A stretch of DNA of 64,000 nt from Oscheius dolichura (Eukaryota > Nematoda > Chromadorea > Rhabditida > Rhabditidae), in NCBI GenBank assembly GCA_932521035.1, contig OW051494.1, positions 2,218,001-2,282,000 of the forward strand, read 5' to 3'. Position 1 is the first letter of the stretch, and each line of letters begins with the position of its first letter. The notes beneath the pieces were generated by a model. The model ran no database searches and was not told the DNA's origin. It worked only from the letters and a program-made list of their open reading frames with translations. Both the position numbers and the translations under genes were made by a program. This document shows, piece after piece, positions 30,806 through 41,738 of the stretch.

Positions 30806-32886
30806 ATGCCTCCTCCACCACCTCCGCCGCCACCACCACCTCCTGGGCTGATTTCAGCTCCAGGACCGGCAAAAGGGTTGACCAAAGACCTATTGTCGGA
30901 CATCCATGTAAGATTTTTTCTATTTTTTGTGATAATGAAAATGCATTTAGAAAGGAGCGCGCCTCAAAAAAGTAGCTCCTACTGAAATAAAGGATAGATC
31001 TGGAGTGCAAATAGGAGGAGGGCCGAAATCGACAGCAGCTGGTAGTGGTAATTCTGAATCTTCTTCATCAAATGTAAATCATGGTTAGCGTTTTTTTAAA
31101 GCTTTTATTGTACTTACAGGAAGTATTATATTAGGCTGGCAGCTAAGTAATGCGGTGTTGTTTTGGTTCTTTACATTACAAATCAATTCAAGCAAATTTT
31201 TTGCTTGCTTTATTGAGGGTTGCCACGCTTCCCTTTTTAGCAGCATAGCTTTTTGATTTCAACAAAGGGAAAAACTCCTGAAAGGCATAATGTAGTCAAA
31301 AGTTCCAGACCAAATGAGGCTTCTGGAAAAAATGATTTGCACAAGACGCCCAGTTTCCATTCAATTTTTACAACACAACAAGCAATGATCTGTAACTCAA
31401 ATAGAAAAATCAAAGATACCTTCACAAAATAAGCCCAGCAGAAGTCAGAAAGGATATCGGGCACCTGTTGCATTGCCGCTCTAGGCATAGTTTCCTGCTG
31501 ACTCACCCGTGGAGTAATATTTTTGGAAGCCTGCTTGTTTCAACGCGAACTATAATAATTTGCGAGTGATACAGCTCTACTATATAAAACACTGACAAGC
31601 TTTAATGTCCTGGAGTTTTTGTTAGCGTTCTGACATTATTAAAAGATCCGAACGAATTTTTTCTCTTCACTTTTTTGAAATCAAAAGCGCCTGCTGCTAA
31701 AATAGGGATGAGATAGTTAATATAACAAACAAAAAAAGTTTGTTCGATTTGCTTTGTAGTTAAAAGAACAATAGAATATAGCTTATGCTAGCCTAATATA
31801 AAGGCTCCCTGAAAAATGTATTGATTTAGAAATGAATCGAAGACCTTTTCCCCGTTTCATTCCATGTTCATTTGAATTTGCTCATCAATATTTTCAGCTT
31901 TTTCGTCATCCACAGTAATGCGTCCTAGTGGTGCTGGTGGACTGTTTGCAAACGGATTGCCTTCGAAACCCAGCGACAATAAGAAGAAGTTAGGGTCGGT
32001 AATGCCTTCTCGTGTAGAAGATTCACCTCCTTCAGTTGCTGTATCTTCACCAAGTTAGTTTAAGTATTGCAAACTCAAAATTTCCATAAATTGCAGATAA
32101 GATTGGAATTAAACCGGTGCAGTCCTTTAACAATGGACCGAAGCCGCCATCCGGCTCGACAAAACCATCGGCTGCTCCTCCACCACCTTCTGCATACAAC
32201 AAACCTAATGTAAGCTCTTTTTCTTTATTTTTTATACATTAAGATACATAAAAAGTTTTAATAGACAACTATTACTTGCTTTATAGGCTTCAACACCAAC
32301 AAGTCGAGAAAATTTTAAAACGATGCGTCCACCACGAAGTGATTCAGTAAGCTCACAGGCGGACAGGATTGGGATGGGCAGAAGAAACAGTTTAGAGGTT
32401 TATATTCTTTCCATAATTTTAAACTTTTTGCTAGGATATTTCTACGAATCCCCCACCTAGCGTGAAACCTATTTCACGGCCGACTGTTCCACCACCCTCA
32501 CGTCCTTCGGCGCCGCCTCCACCTCCTCCATCGGCAATACCTGTTAGTTGCAAAGAGTTCGACTCTTCATTTTCCTTTCTTTAGCATAGAGAAGAAAGAG
32601 CGGCTCCGCCGCCTCCACCAGCTCCTCCTGGTGTGCATTCTCGATTAGAGAGGCACAATGAGCCACCTCCTCCACCGCCACCTCCGAGGATAGCTTCAAA
32701 AGTGATTCATTCGACGATTCCACAATCCGCAATGCCTCCTGTTTCAAATTTTGGTAATAATGGAAGAATGAGTAACCCATTGGACAGGTTTACTTTTTTC
32801 ATGACCCACAAAGTTTTTTTAGGTTTTCGTTTACTCCAATTCAAAATTTGCCACCGCCACCACAGCCACGAAATCGTGCCTATTAA
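30806..32886 (+). CDS. wip-1: WASP-interacting protein / verprolin homologue
   Basis: Binds actin and holds WASP to control Arp2/3-driven actin assembly. Eight exons total 990 nt (329 aa): 30806-30907, 30951-31083, 31898-32053, 32097-32209, 32287-32397, 32435-32542, 32585-32787, 32823-32886. The start is a run of prolines (profilin-type) followed by a WH2 actin-binding motif, LLSDIH|KGARLKKV, split by intron 1. Next comes LFANGLPSKPSD as in vertebrate WIP, then several polyproline blocks, and at the very end RFSFTPIQNLPPPPQP, the WASP-binding motif. The 814-nt second intron has no gene I can support. It fits the family except that it is shorter than vertebrate WIP (about 500 aa). Confidence 0.85.
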
Positions 32887-33454
32887 GATGTTGCCATTGT
32901 ATATGGATCCGTCTTAACGACGATAACCATAATGTCATATTTATCTATCATACCCTAGTCGCTCCGTGTGCATGATGCCTTCAACTATCAGAGTTAGTGA
33001 ATTGTATGTGATATCATTGTGCACTTGCTCATTTTTTTGTGCAAATACGTTTTATGTAAACATTTATAATAAAAATTGATTTATTTATGATTCTTCTCTT
33101 TACTGTTTCATTGCATTAAATGTTTGAAATCATTTGAAAGTTTGGTTATTTGGTTACTACTGCACTCTAGGGGGTCCGATGTATTTTAGTGAGCTGTTCA
33201 TGTTTTTGTTGATGCCTAACAAGGCTCCTTTCCCCTTATATCCGCTCAATAGTAAATTTTTTAAAACCATGTGAAAACAGCCGTGAAAAAAAAACTTTTG
33301 AGTGGTTGTAAGGGGAGATGAGCCCTTTGTATCATCAAAAATATGGTCAACACACTCAAATACACCTAGACGAGAATACTCGTTTTTTTTCCAAAAAAAG
33401 GTTTTTTGGCTGGGGGCACCCTAGAATACTTTAGTACCGTTATTCGTTCTAGCC
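32887..33454. other. 3' flank of wip-1 and spacer to mdt-11
   Basis: A poly(A)-signal-like AATAAA-type string (ATAATAAAAATT) lies near 33068. There are several T and A runs and no supported coding sequence. Confidence 0.45.
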
Positions 33455-33934
33455 ATGACAACTCCAGCTGGTGGACCGCAGGGATCAAAAGATATGATAA
33501 ACCGGCTAAAAGAGATAGAAGAAGTGGAGAAAACTATCAGAGATTTACTTCAACTTTCTCAATCATGTGTTTCGGAATTGTCTAAAGAGAAACAACCCGC
33601 TAAAGTAATGCCCATATATTCTTTTTGTAACAGTCTATTTGCAGAATAAAGTAGATGAAGCTTCAACCCAATTTAAAACTAGGCTCAACTTCATTAATAA
33701 AACTCTTTCGGAACAAATGGCCTATTTACAAAACGTATGTGTTGGATCGGCACATCAAGGCTAGATTTATTTGATTGATTATTGAAGTTTTTGCTTTTAG
33801 GATCAACATTTGCGGCACAGCAAAATATAGAATTGGCTCAAACTGCCGAATTTGCTCTTCACTCCGATTTGGCCAAATTACGAGAAAACCATTTCCCTCC
33901 TGTGGAAGGAGATAAAGACAAAATGGAAACATAA
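33455..33934 (+). CDS. mdt-11: Mediator complex subunit 11
   Basis: Head-module subunit of Mediator, which links transcription factors to RNA polymerase II. Three exons (33455-33604, 33645-33734, 33821-33934) give 117 aa, the usual size for MED11. The N-terminal helix region reads RLKEIEEVEKTIRDLLQLSQ then SCVSELSKEK, typical of MED11. A second helix is in TRLNFINKTLSEQMAYLQN. The start follows TTCGTTCTAG by two bases, a good trans-splice acceptor. For exon 3 I used the acceptor GCGGCACAG at 33820, because the nearer TTTTAG would give an early stop. Confidence 0.75.
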
Positions 33935-34069
33935 AGCATATGACAAGCCTGTGATTGTTTGCGTGTATAAAGATCTCACTTTCTAAAGCGTAATAATATT
34001 CTCATAGCGGTGGAATCCTCGCTTTCTATCGCTTTTATTGACAAGAGGGGTCATTGAAGCCGTTTGACA

Positions 34070-35249
34070 ATGGCCCGTCCATCGTGCTCCTCGTTACTCG
34101 AAGAAGACCTCACAGCATCCCCAGATGGACCTGCACATTACTATTCAACATCAAGATCAACCCGCGTTTTGCCACAAGGTAAATGATTGTTGACAGTGAG
34201 TAATACTCCGACGAATCATTACATTTTCGCGAAAGAGATAAACCCATAATTGTCGTGTAGGATGGTAGCATTCCGAGTGAAACTGAAGCGAATTTATGGG
34301 GAATAGGCAAATGTTATTTTCAGTTTCTTATACAAAGCCGGATAGAAAAGGCAAACGACGACTTCTAGTTGAAGAAGAAGATGTGAGTTTATCTGCAAGA
34401 CAGTACAAAACAGCCCTTATTTAGGATGAACGTCCTCCAAAGCTGACATTCGGGGATGAAGTGTATGTCGAAGCCTTGGCTGCGAAATACGGGACAAATC
34501 AAAGTGTAGGTTGAGCAAGCTTTTTTCTGCAAGTTAATTATAGAGACCGTTTCAAGCCACAACTGAAAATCAGACGGAGTCGGTAATGGGCAGTGCTTCA
34601 TCAGCTCGCGCCATCAAGCTACGCCTTGTGAAAAACCGAACCCCTTGTAATATCCACAATTTAAATTGTGATGTTCCCATGTGTGGCCGAGCTTTTCACG
34701 ATGTCGAGGTGGAGAAACCCCCTGACAAAGAAAGAATCGCCTCATATTTTCAGGTCTTAGCATTCCATATGTCGTATGCTCACTCTGATGTCTCCCATCA
34801 AACATCGGGGACGACCTGCTTCGTCTGCGGTCTACAGTTGAATTCGGCTAAAGTCTTATTCCTTCCCTATACATCCAAAATTAATTCTTTTAGGGAAAAG
34901 TAGCCCATTTGACTTCGCGACATCGAACAATAGCTTCCGACCATAATATCCAATGCTTGGAACAGCGGGAACCTGTAATGTCGCCATTTGCACCGGCTGC
35001 CATTCGCCTTGAGGCACACAGGTTCGAAGCTGATGTAGAAGATGAGCAGGAACCAGAGTAAGTTTTAGATAATGGAAACTGACAGTTTATGTACCAAGCC
35101 ATTTGAACAAACAGATCGAAAGAGAGCTTCTTCTTTTCAGAATAATCTACGACAATACGACTCTTGCCGATATTTGTGACATGATTGCCATTCCCCATGA
35201 GGACGACTATCCTCCAGATCAGTCTCACTCCAGAACATGGACTGATTAG
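34070..35249 (+). CDS. Protein with two atypical Cys/His finger-like motifs
   Basis: Six exons in phase total 831 nt (276 aa): 34070-34178, 34324-34382, 34425-34505, 34544-34852, 34894-35057, 35141-35249. Two C2H2-like patterns appear in exons 4-5. The first is CDVPMCGRAF with a much later HMSYAH. The second is CFVCGLQLNSAK|GKVAHLTSRH, with standard C-x2-C...H-x4-H spacing. A basic segment (DRKGKRRLLVEEED) in exon 2 could be a nuclear signal, and the C-terminus is acidic. Nucleic-acid binding is possible but is inferred only from the finger pattern. The gene lies between mdt-11 and coq-10 on the same strand. Confidence 0.55.
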
Positions 35250-35482
35250 TCTGAAAGGGGTATTTAAACTGTAAATATCCATCCCATTCTGTCTACAAAT
35301 TGTCGTTTATCCCCTACAGATGAGATTTTGTATAAAATTGACCAAATAAACAGCATCATGGAGTGATTTCCGAGTCGATGAATCGTTTGGAGAAGTCTCG
35401 TCTTCTCCCACTATCTTCCCTCTGATTCTTATTCTAACTCATCTTTCTTCTCTCAGACCTAACCAAATATTAGAAGCATAAT

Positions 35483-38047
35483 ATGCTACGGGTAGGAAGG
35501 TTTTTTCCGAACTGTCGGCACCTCTCTACTTCGAGGCTACGAGCAAAGGAAATGCGATATTCTGAACAACGAATTATTGGGTAAGTTTTCCTTAATTTTC
35601 TTCAGGCTCCTATGGCATATCGTCTCTATTATCTTTCCCACCAATAAAATACGCCACGATTAGAAGAAAACACCATAGGAAAAACCTAAAATATAGAAAT
35701 CAAGAAATTTATCGTTCAGATTTCAGTTTCTCACGAGATCAAATGTTCTCCGTAGTGGAAGATGTTGCCAACTATAAACAATTCGTTCCCTGGTGTCGAA
35801 AATCTGAAGTAATAACAGAACATCAGTATTCAATGGAAGCCGAGCTCGAAATTGGCTTCCCTCCACTCATCGAGACCTACGTCAGCCGGGTGACTTTCAT
35901 CAAACCAGCTGTTGTCCATGTAAGTTCCAAAATAATACAACGAGTAAAAAACAAAATTTATTATGAAAACAAAATAAGAGAAATATCCTCAAACAAATTC
36001 CTTCTTTACGGAGCCGGCAGCCAAAATGAAGCGGTAGACAGCCTCCTGGGCATGCTTCAGCACGTCGAGCTTGAAGTCGTCCTGGCTGTCGACGAATTTT
36101 CCCAACTCGTTTGCTCCGATCTTGGTTTCTGCCATGTGCCAGACATCAGCCAATGTACTGATGAGAACCTTCTTAGCCGCGGGCATCGATCCATACGGAG
36201 CGGAATAGAGCGAGACCAAGTGGCGAGCCAGCAGCGGCAGTGCCTGCTTATAGTCGTCGCGATCCACCGTCATCACCTGCCTCACGATGGCATCTTCCCA
36301 ATAGGCGAACATATTGCCAATTGCGTATTTGGGCAGCAGAGTACAGAGGGCACGCCCCACCCGGGCGAAGGCCTTGTAGTGGGGAAGGACTGCAAATGAG
36401 CGCAGGTAGAAGTAGCTCAGGATGGCAGGCATATCCTCGGCATGGACTTGGGGCAAAATGAAGCGATTCTCATGCGATACCATCAGAATTTGATTGTCCT
36501 TTCCCGTTGAACTGCTGTGCGTCGACATGGCTGCCTGTAAAAAAAAGAATTATTCACGCAAAGGATAGACGACGGTCTCTCTTAGTTTGTTTTGGAATTA
36601 TATGTCAAACTGTTGGCCTGTGATATCTTCTTTTTAAAAAGAATACAGAAAAATGTCTAGTTTTTCTCACCTCTAAAAGAGGACTACTATGAGCCAAGAC
36701 AGGTCCATGGACGAAAAATTCTTTCGACTGTTCCCCGCCGACGGTGATGATCCAATCCCAGCCGGGTGATTTTTCTCCCTTCAAAACAAGCTCCAACAGC
36801 CGCTGAGCTTCCGGGATAATCGACGGCTTCTCCAAATTCGTGTCCATCAATGTATTCAGCGTGAAGTAATCCTTGGGAATGGTCACTTCGATCTGGATTT
36901 TAGTCGTCGTCTCGGCTGAGTCCTCATTTTGCAGCAGAGACAAGGAGAAAGGACTCGTCGATTTGAAATTTTCACCCTCTTTGCTCATTTGAATCGGGCG
37001 AAGGGTCCCGTCGCTGAGCACAACGGCACAGGCAATCTCAACCTTGGGAGCCGTTTGACGAGTCGGCAGATTGTTACTGTAGCCTGAAAATGATTTTATT
37101 ATGAACCAAAAAGAATATAAACAGTATAAACAGCTTTTAACACAAAAAATAAACAGCAAACACGAACCTCCACTAGGCGTCGGCCCTTTGGGCCGGAGCG
37201 ACGGTCCCATGCTCTCGACAATCAGCTGACAGTGATCCTTTTTGATCAGTTGCACAGATGGCGCATAAATCCAGACAACGTGCTGTTGATGGAGCATCAT
37301 ATAGTTGGAAGTGATCCTCGGCGCCTGCTCATAGCTCGTCTCAGCCAAATGTTTGATTCCGTCGCGATGAAATCTTGCCGCATAGCTGAAGCGGATCGCT
37401 TTACCCTCGCCAGCAACCTCGTCAAATGATTTGCCATTCGGGTAAAAGTCATCATAAGCTAGAGTAATGATCTTGACAAATTATATAAAAAAAGCTAACC
37501 ATTTTCTTCGTGAAAGAAGATTTTTTCTCCATTTGTTCCCAGTAGAACATCTTGGTTTGGCTTCTCCTGATTAGCCTCGTTCACATTGATAATATCCATA
37601 ACGAGCTTCCAAGGGACGTGCAGACAGAAGGAATGATGAGAATGTTAACAAACTTTGCTGGCGCAATCTGTAAATTCATGTTTTCAACAAGTTTTTACCT
37701 CCAATCAAGATCATTCAAAAATAAGCAGAATACACCATTTCAGTCAGTATGCATCGAAGACAATCTTTTCCGTAAATTGGAAACCACTTTCCTCTTTGGT
37801 GAAGGTTTGAAGGGTAACAATCATACGTGCACTCTACACTATGATTTGGCTTTTGAATTTCGGTCAGCGTTGCATTCAAGGATGGCCCATCTATTCTTCA
37901 ATCAAGGTGAGTCAAACTTCCGAGTAAGAAAAGATCCTTTTAGTGGTGAAAACGATGGTCTCCGCCTTTTTGAAGCAGGCAGAGAAGAAGTTCGGCCCTC
38001 CCATAATATCCCACGGTGAAGGAAAAGTTTTGATCTACCAGTCGTGA
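35483..38047 (+). CDS. coq-10: Coenzyme Q-binding protein COQ10 (START domain)
   Basis: Mitochondrial lipid-binding protein needed for efficient use of coenzyme Q in respiration. Four exons total 558 nt (185 aa): 35483-35580, 35727-35919, 37744-37906, 37944-38047. The N-terminus (MLRVGRFFPNCRHLSTSRLR) is a basic mitochondrial presequence. The START/polyketide-cyclase fold shows as YSEQRIIG|FSRDQMF, VEDVANYKQFVPWCRKSEVI, LEIGFPPL and the C-terminal CTLHYDLAFEFRSALHSRMA...FFNQ|VVKTMVSAF...KFGPP. Intron 2 is 1824 nt against about 40-150 for the others, because it contains the whole BTB-like gene on the minus strand. Identity is clear from both halves. Confidence 0.85.
35989..37599 (-). CDS. BTB/POZ-like protein nested in coq-10 intron
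   Basis: Four exons total 1350 nt (449 aa): 37500-37599, 37168-37458, 36671-37083, 35989-36534, starting MDIINVNEANQEKPNQDV. Near residue 260 is EFFVHGPVLAHSSPLLEAAM followed by NRFILPQVHAEDMPAILSYF then YLRSF, the BTB pattern (VH..VLA..SP...... I.L......F...L.Y.Y). BTB domains dimerise and often bring substrates to cullin-3 ligases. The N-terminal 250 residues may be a MATH-like or other sandwich (PKVEIACAVVLSDGTLRPIQ) but I cannot confirm it. The whole gene lies inside coq-10 intron 2 on the opposite strand. Function as a CUL3 adaptor is inference. Confidence 0.6.
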
Positions 38048-38192
38048 AAGAGGTTTTGTATATTTGGGCAATAAAATATTAACAATCAAAACAATGAACT
38101 AGCAAACAATAACAGACTAAACAAAACTAAAAACCTAAAAAAACAATGAGTATCAAAAGTGGTACAACGATTTTTTAGGCAAATACTCGTGT

Positions 38193-40221
38193 TTAGAACA
38201 TGCCACCGCCCATTCCTCCCATACCACCCATTCCTCCTCCCATTGGGGGTCCAGCAGGCTCTTCCTTAGGGATTTCAGTTACAACACATTCGGTAGTGGC
38301 AAGAAGTGAAGCAACACCAGCGGCATCTTGGAGAGCGGTTCTGACAACCTAAAGCGATAAAATAGATACAATAAAAAAAGCAAAGTACCTTAGTCGGGTC
38401 AATAATTCCAGCCTCAAACATATTTACAAATTTATCATTAAGAGCATCATAACCGAACGCAACGTTATCGTTGATAAGAACCTGCAAATATCAATTCAAC
38501 AAATTAAAATATATTTTATTGGTCTCACTTTCTCGACAATGGAAGATGGTTCCAATCCAGCATTTCTAACGATGGTCGAAATGGGTTGTCTAATGGCCTT
38601 CTTTACAATGTTGACTCCAACCTGTTGGTCGTCGTTGGGAGCCTAATAGAAACAATTTGTAAAACGGTATAAAAAATACCTTGAAGCTATCAAGGGTTTT
38701 GAGAGCGCGGAGAAGAGCAACTCCACCTCCAGGGACGATACCCTCCTCAATAGCGGCGCGAGTGGCACAAAGGGCATCAGTGACACGATCTTTCTTCTCA
38801 CTGACTTCAACCTCAGAGGCTCCTCCGATTTTAAGAACTGCAACTCCATTAGAGAGCTTGGCCAAACGCTCTTGGAGTTTCTCCTAAAAGAGCACAACTA
38901 ATAACAATAGCAATTAGTAATATACCTTTTCATACTCACTAGTAGATTGCTCAATTTCGTCGTTAATTTGTTCCACTCGTTTCTCAATGTCACCGACTTC
39001 TCCCTTTCCGCGGAGCATGAGGCAATCATCCTTGGTGATAGTAACTTCTTCGACCTCTCCGAAATCAGAAGCCTGAATGTCCTCAAGCTTAATGAGGTTC
39101 GAGTCGTCTCCAAAGACGGTTCCTCCAGTAGCAACAGCCATATCTTTGAGGGTGTTCTTACGGTTGTCGCCAAAACCAGGAGCCTTGACAGCAGCAACTT
39201 GAAGGCCAACCTAGAAATTTAGCTATAATTGCAAGTGGATATATCAGGTAACCTTCAGTCTGTTCAGAACCAAAGTAGTGAGGGCCTCGCCATCAACATC
39301 TTCAGCGATAATGACAAGTGGCTTTCTGAATTTATTAGCCAGTTCCAAAGCAGGTACAATATCTTGAACCTGACTGATCTTCTTCTCGCTCAAGAGAACT
39401 AGAGCCTTTTCAAATTCAACCTAAAACAAATGTTAAAATATTACTCTTAACACATTACCTTTGCTCCCTTTGCCGTATTTATAAAATAAGGAGAAATATA
39501 TCCACGGTCGAATTTCATTCCTTCAATTAGTTCGAGCTCATCATTTAGAGTTTTCCCATCTTTTACAGTGATGACACCCTTCCTTCCGACCTTCTTCATG
39601 GCGTCAGATATTAAACCGCCGATTGCCTTATCGCCGTTAGCAGAGATAGTGGCGACTTGGGCGATCTCTTCAGGAGTGGTCACTTGTTTGCTGAGGTTTT
39701 TGAGCTCAGCGGTGATACGCTCCACAGCGACCATCACTCCTCGCCGAATTTCAACGGCATTGGCTCCTTTGCTGATGTTCTCGAAGCCTTCTTTAGCAAT
39801 GGAACGGGCTAAAACGGTGGCACATGTGGTTCCATCTCCGGCCTCTTCGTTAGCTTTGTTGGCAACATCCTAAAAACTCCGAAATAATATATTCCCTGTG
39901 ACCAAACAAACCTGGATAAGTTTAGCACCCATATTATGGTACTTATCCTTTAGATCAATGGATTTAGCTACAGTAACTCCGTCCTTGGTAATCTTAGGGC
40001 TGCCCCACGACTGCTCGATGATGACATTTCTGCCCTAAACAAATAACGTAGTAGAGATGCCGACAAGAATAGCTTACCTTGGGACCCATAGTAACAGACA
40101 CAGCATCAGCAAGGAGATCAACTCCTACAAGCACTGCTTTACGTCCCTCGGCGCCGAATTTGACATCCTTAGCATAGGATCGGGCAGCAGTTCTAAGTGC
40201 GGATCGGCTAGCGCGCAGCAT
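38193..40221 (-). CDS. hsp-60: Mitochondrial chaperonin HSP60
   Basis: Folds imported proteins in the mitochondrial matrix with its co-chaperonin, whose gene lies head to head with it. Nine exons total 1698 nt (565 aa): 40078-40221, 39912-40034, 39459-39869, 39253-39420, 38926-39210, 38680-38883, 38529-38642, 38389-38481, 38193-38348. The presequence is [20 protein letters not shown]. Group I landmarks: [43 protein letters not shown] (nucleotide-binding GDGTT), [12 protein letters not shown], and the flexible Gly-Met tail ([12 protein letters not shown]). Length equals the usual ~565-570. Every junction keeps phase 0, unusual and helpful for confidence. Confidence 0.97.
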
Positions 40222-40566
40222 AGTGTCTGGAAGAAAAACATTAATATAAGTAGTTGTATATATCAATAAGCAAACGTATATAGGGCATTAATTTTCCATA
40301 GAGAAGAGCCCGACAAGAAGCAAGTGGGACGACGTAAAGAGAGTACTCCTTGATGCAAAAATGAACCCGAAAGACTAGCTCGGGGCCAGTCTAGAACATT
40401 CGGCGCAAACAAAAAGGGGCGGAGCGCCGCGGAGGGACGCAGGCGAAGTTTCCTGAATTGCAAGGTGATTGGCGGAAACAGGCCTCGCTCCTCCCACTAG
40501 GCCAGAATTAGGGTGCGAGAGTCCTTGGCGCATCTGTTGCATCAGACGTTCAAATCTACCTTTACC
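40222..40566. promoter_or_regulatory. Shared bidirectional promoter of hsp-60 and hsp-10 with HSE-like motif
   Basis: Only 345 bp separate the two start codons. At 40390-40401 the string TCTAGAACATTC contains nGAAn and nTTCn pentamers in alternating orientation (AGAAC ATTCG, with a partial TTC before them), the pattern bound by heat-shock factor. HSP60 and HSP10 are needed in fixed ratio, so joint control is expected. The same head-to-head layout is known in C. elegans and mammals. The motif is read by eye and the transcription starts are not known. Confidence 0.55.
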
Positions 40567-41171
40567 ATGTTCTTCTCTGCTCTTCGTCGAGCTGCTGTAA
40601 GTTTTCTATTAATTTGTTTCTAAAAAAATAGTAGATATGTATACCAATTTATTGAAATCCATCGCATTTTCGAAAAATTAGTCAAACGCAGCGACGAACT
40701 ACAGCTAGATGTTGTGCTTTATTTCTTGTGTAAAAATAAATTTTCAGGCCTCTGATTTGCTGAAATCTTTCAAGCCTCTCCATGACCGTGTCCTCGTTGA
40801 GCGCATTGCTGCAGAAACGAAGACGAAAGGAGGAATCATGCTTCCCGAAAAGGCACAAGGAAAGGTTGGTTACTTTGCTTTTTTTGCTTTCGTTCTTTCC
40901 TCCTTCTCTAACTTCAAATTAAATTGAGAGCTAAAGGGTAGTTTCAGTTTTTTTTGGTAGTTTTTTTTTTATTTGTTTTTTGCAGGTTCTAGAGGCTACT
41001 ATTGTATCTGTCGGACCTGGAGCTCGTAACGAAAAAGGAGAGCTGATACCGATTTCTGTCAAAGCTGGTGATCGCGTGCTGCTTCCCGAGTATGGAGGAA
41101 CTAAAGTCGTGGTCGAAGAAAAGGAATACACGATTTTCCGCGAGCAGGATCTCCTTGGTGTGTTCCACTGA
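40567..41171 (+). CDS. Mitochondrial co-chaperonin HSP10 (CPN10)
   Basis: Heptameric lid of the HSP60 folding chamber. Three exons (40567-40596, 40748-40864, 40986-41171) give 110 aa. The short first exon [10 protein letters not shown] plus [20 protein letters not shown] forms presequence and first strand. The mobile loop is [15 protein letters not shown], with the IML tripeptide that contacts HSP60. The rest ([40 protein letters not shown]) is canonical. All introns are phase 0. The C. elegans gene is Y22D7AL.10 from memory, so I give no symbol. Confidence 0.95.
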
Positions 41172-41738
41172 ATCTCAAGTTTGTTGTGTTTGATAGGTTG
41201 ACTAGTTGTTGTTTGTTACGGTTCTAATGAATTTTATATTTACTTCTGTGTTTTTTTTTCTATATTTGGGAGTGAAGGGGGTAAGATATTGACTTCTTCC
41301 TCATGGTCAGTAAGCAGGAACAAGTTGTTGACACGTCGATGATAAAAGCTAACATGCCATCTTGTGCAGTTGGTAGGCGGTATTTATACATCATGTTACT
41401 GACAAAATAGGAAAAGAGTTTCTCTATTCTCCTGTTGTATCGGAATCTTCTCAAAGAACGTCCGAGCGTTCATTACACGTTTGGCCGTTCTTTGTTTCAT
41501 TCATAGGCAGGGTACACCAGGTGCAGAGGGGTGACCTATTCCAGTCTATACATCACCAAAGTGTTCAACTGTAGGAAAGGCCGTATTGAAAAGAAACATG
41601 GAGGATGAAATATTTTATAGTCACTAATATAACTTTCACGCAGGTCAGACCTTTTATCACATTAACAATTAAACTGTACAATCGAGAATCATTATACTAA
41701 CCATATATAGAGCGCTATTATTCTAGTCAATTGTCAGT
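41172..41738. other. Spacer between convergent hsp-10 and cts-1
   Basis: 3' flanks of two converging genes. No supported coding exon. A minus-strand open frame at 41260-41454 has no domain or splice support. Confidence 0.45.
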
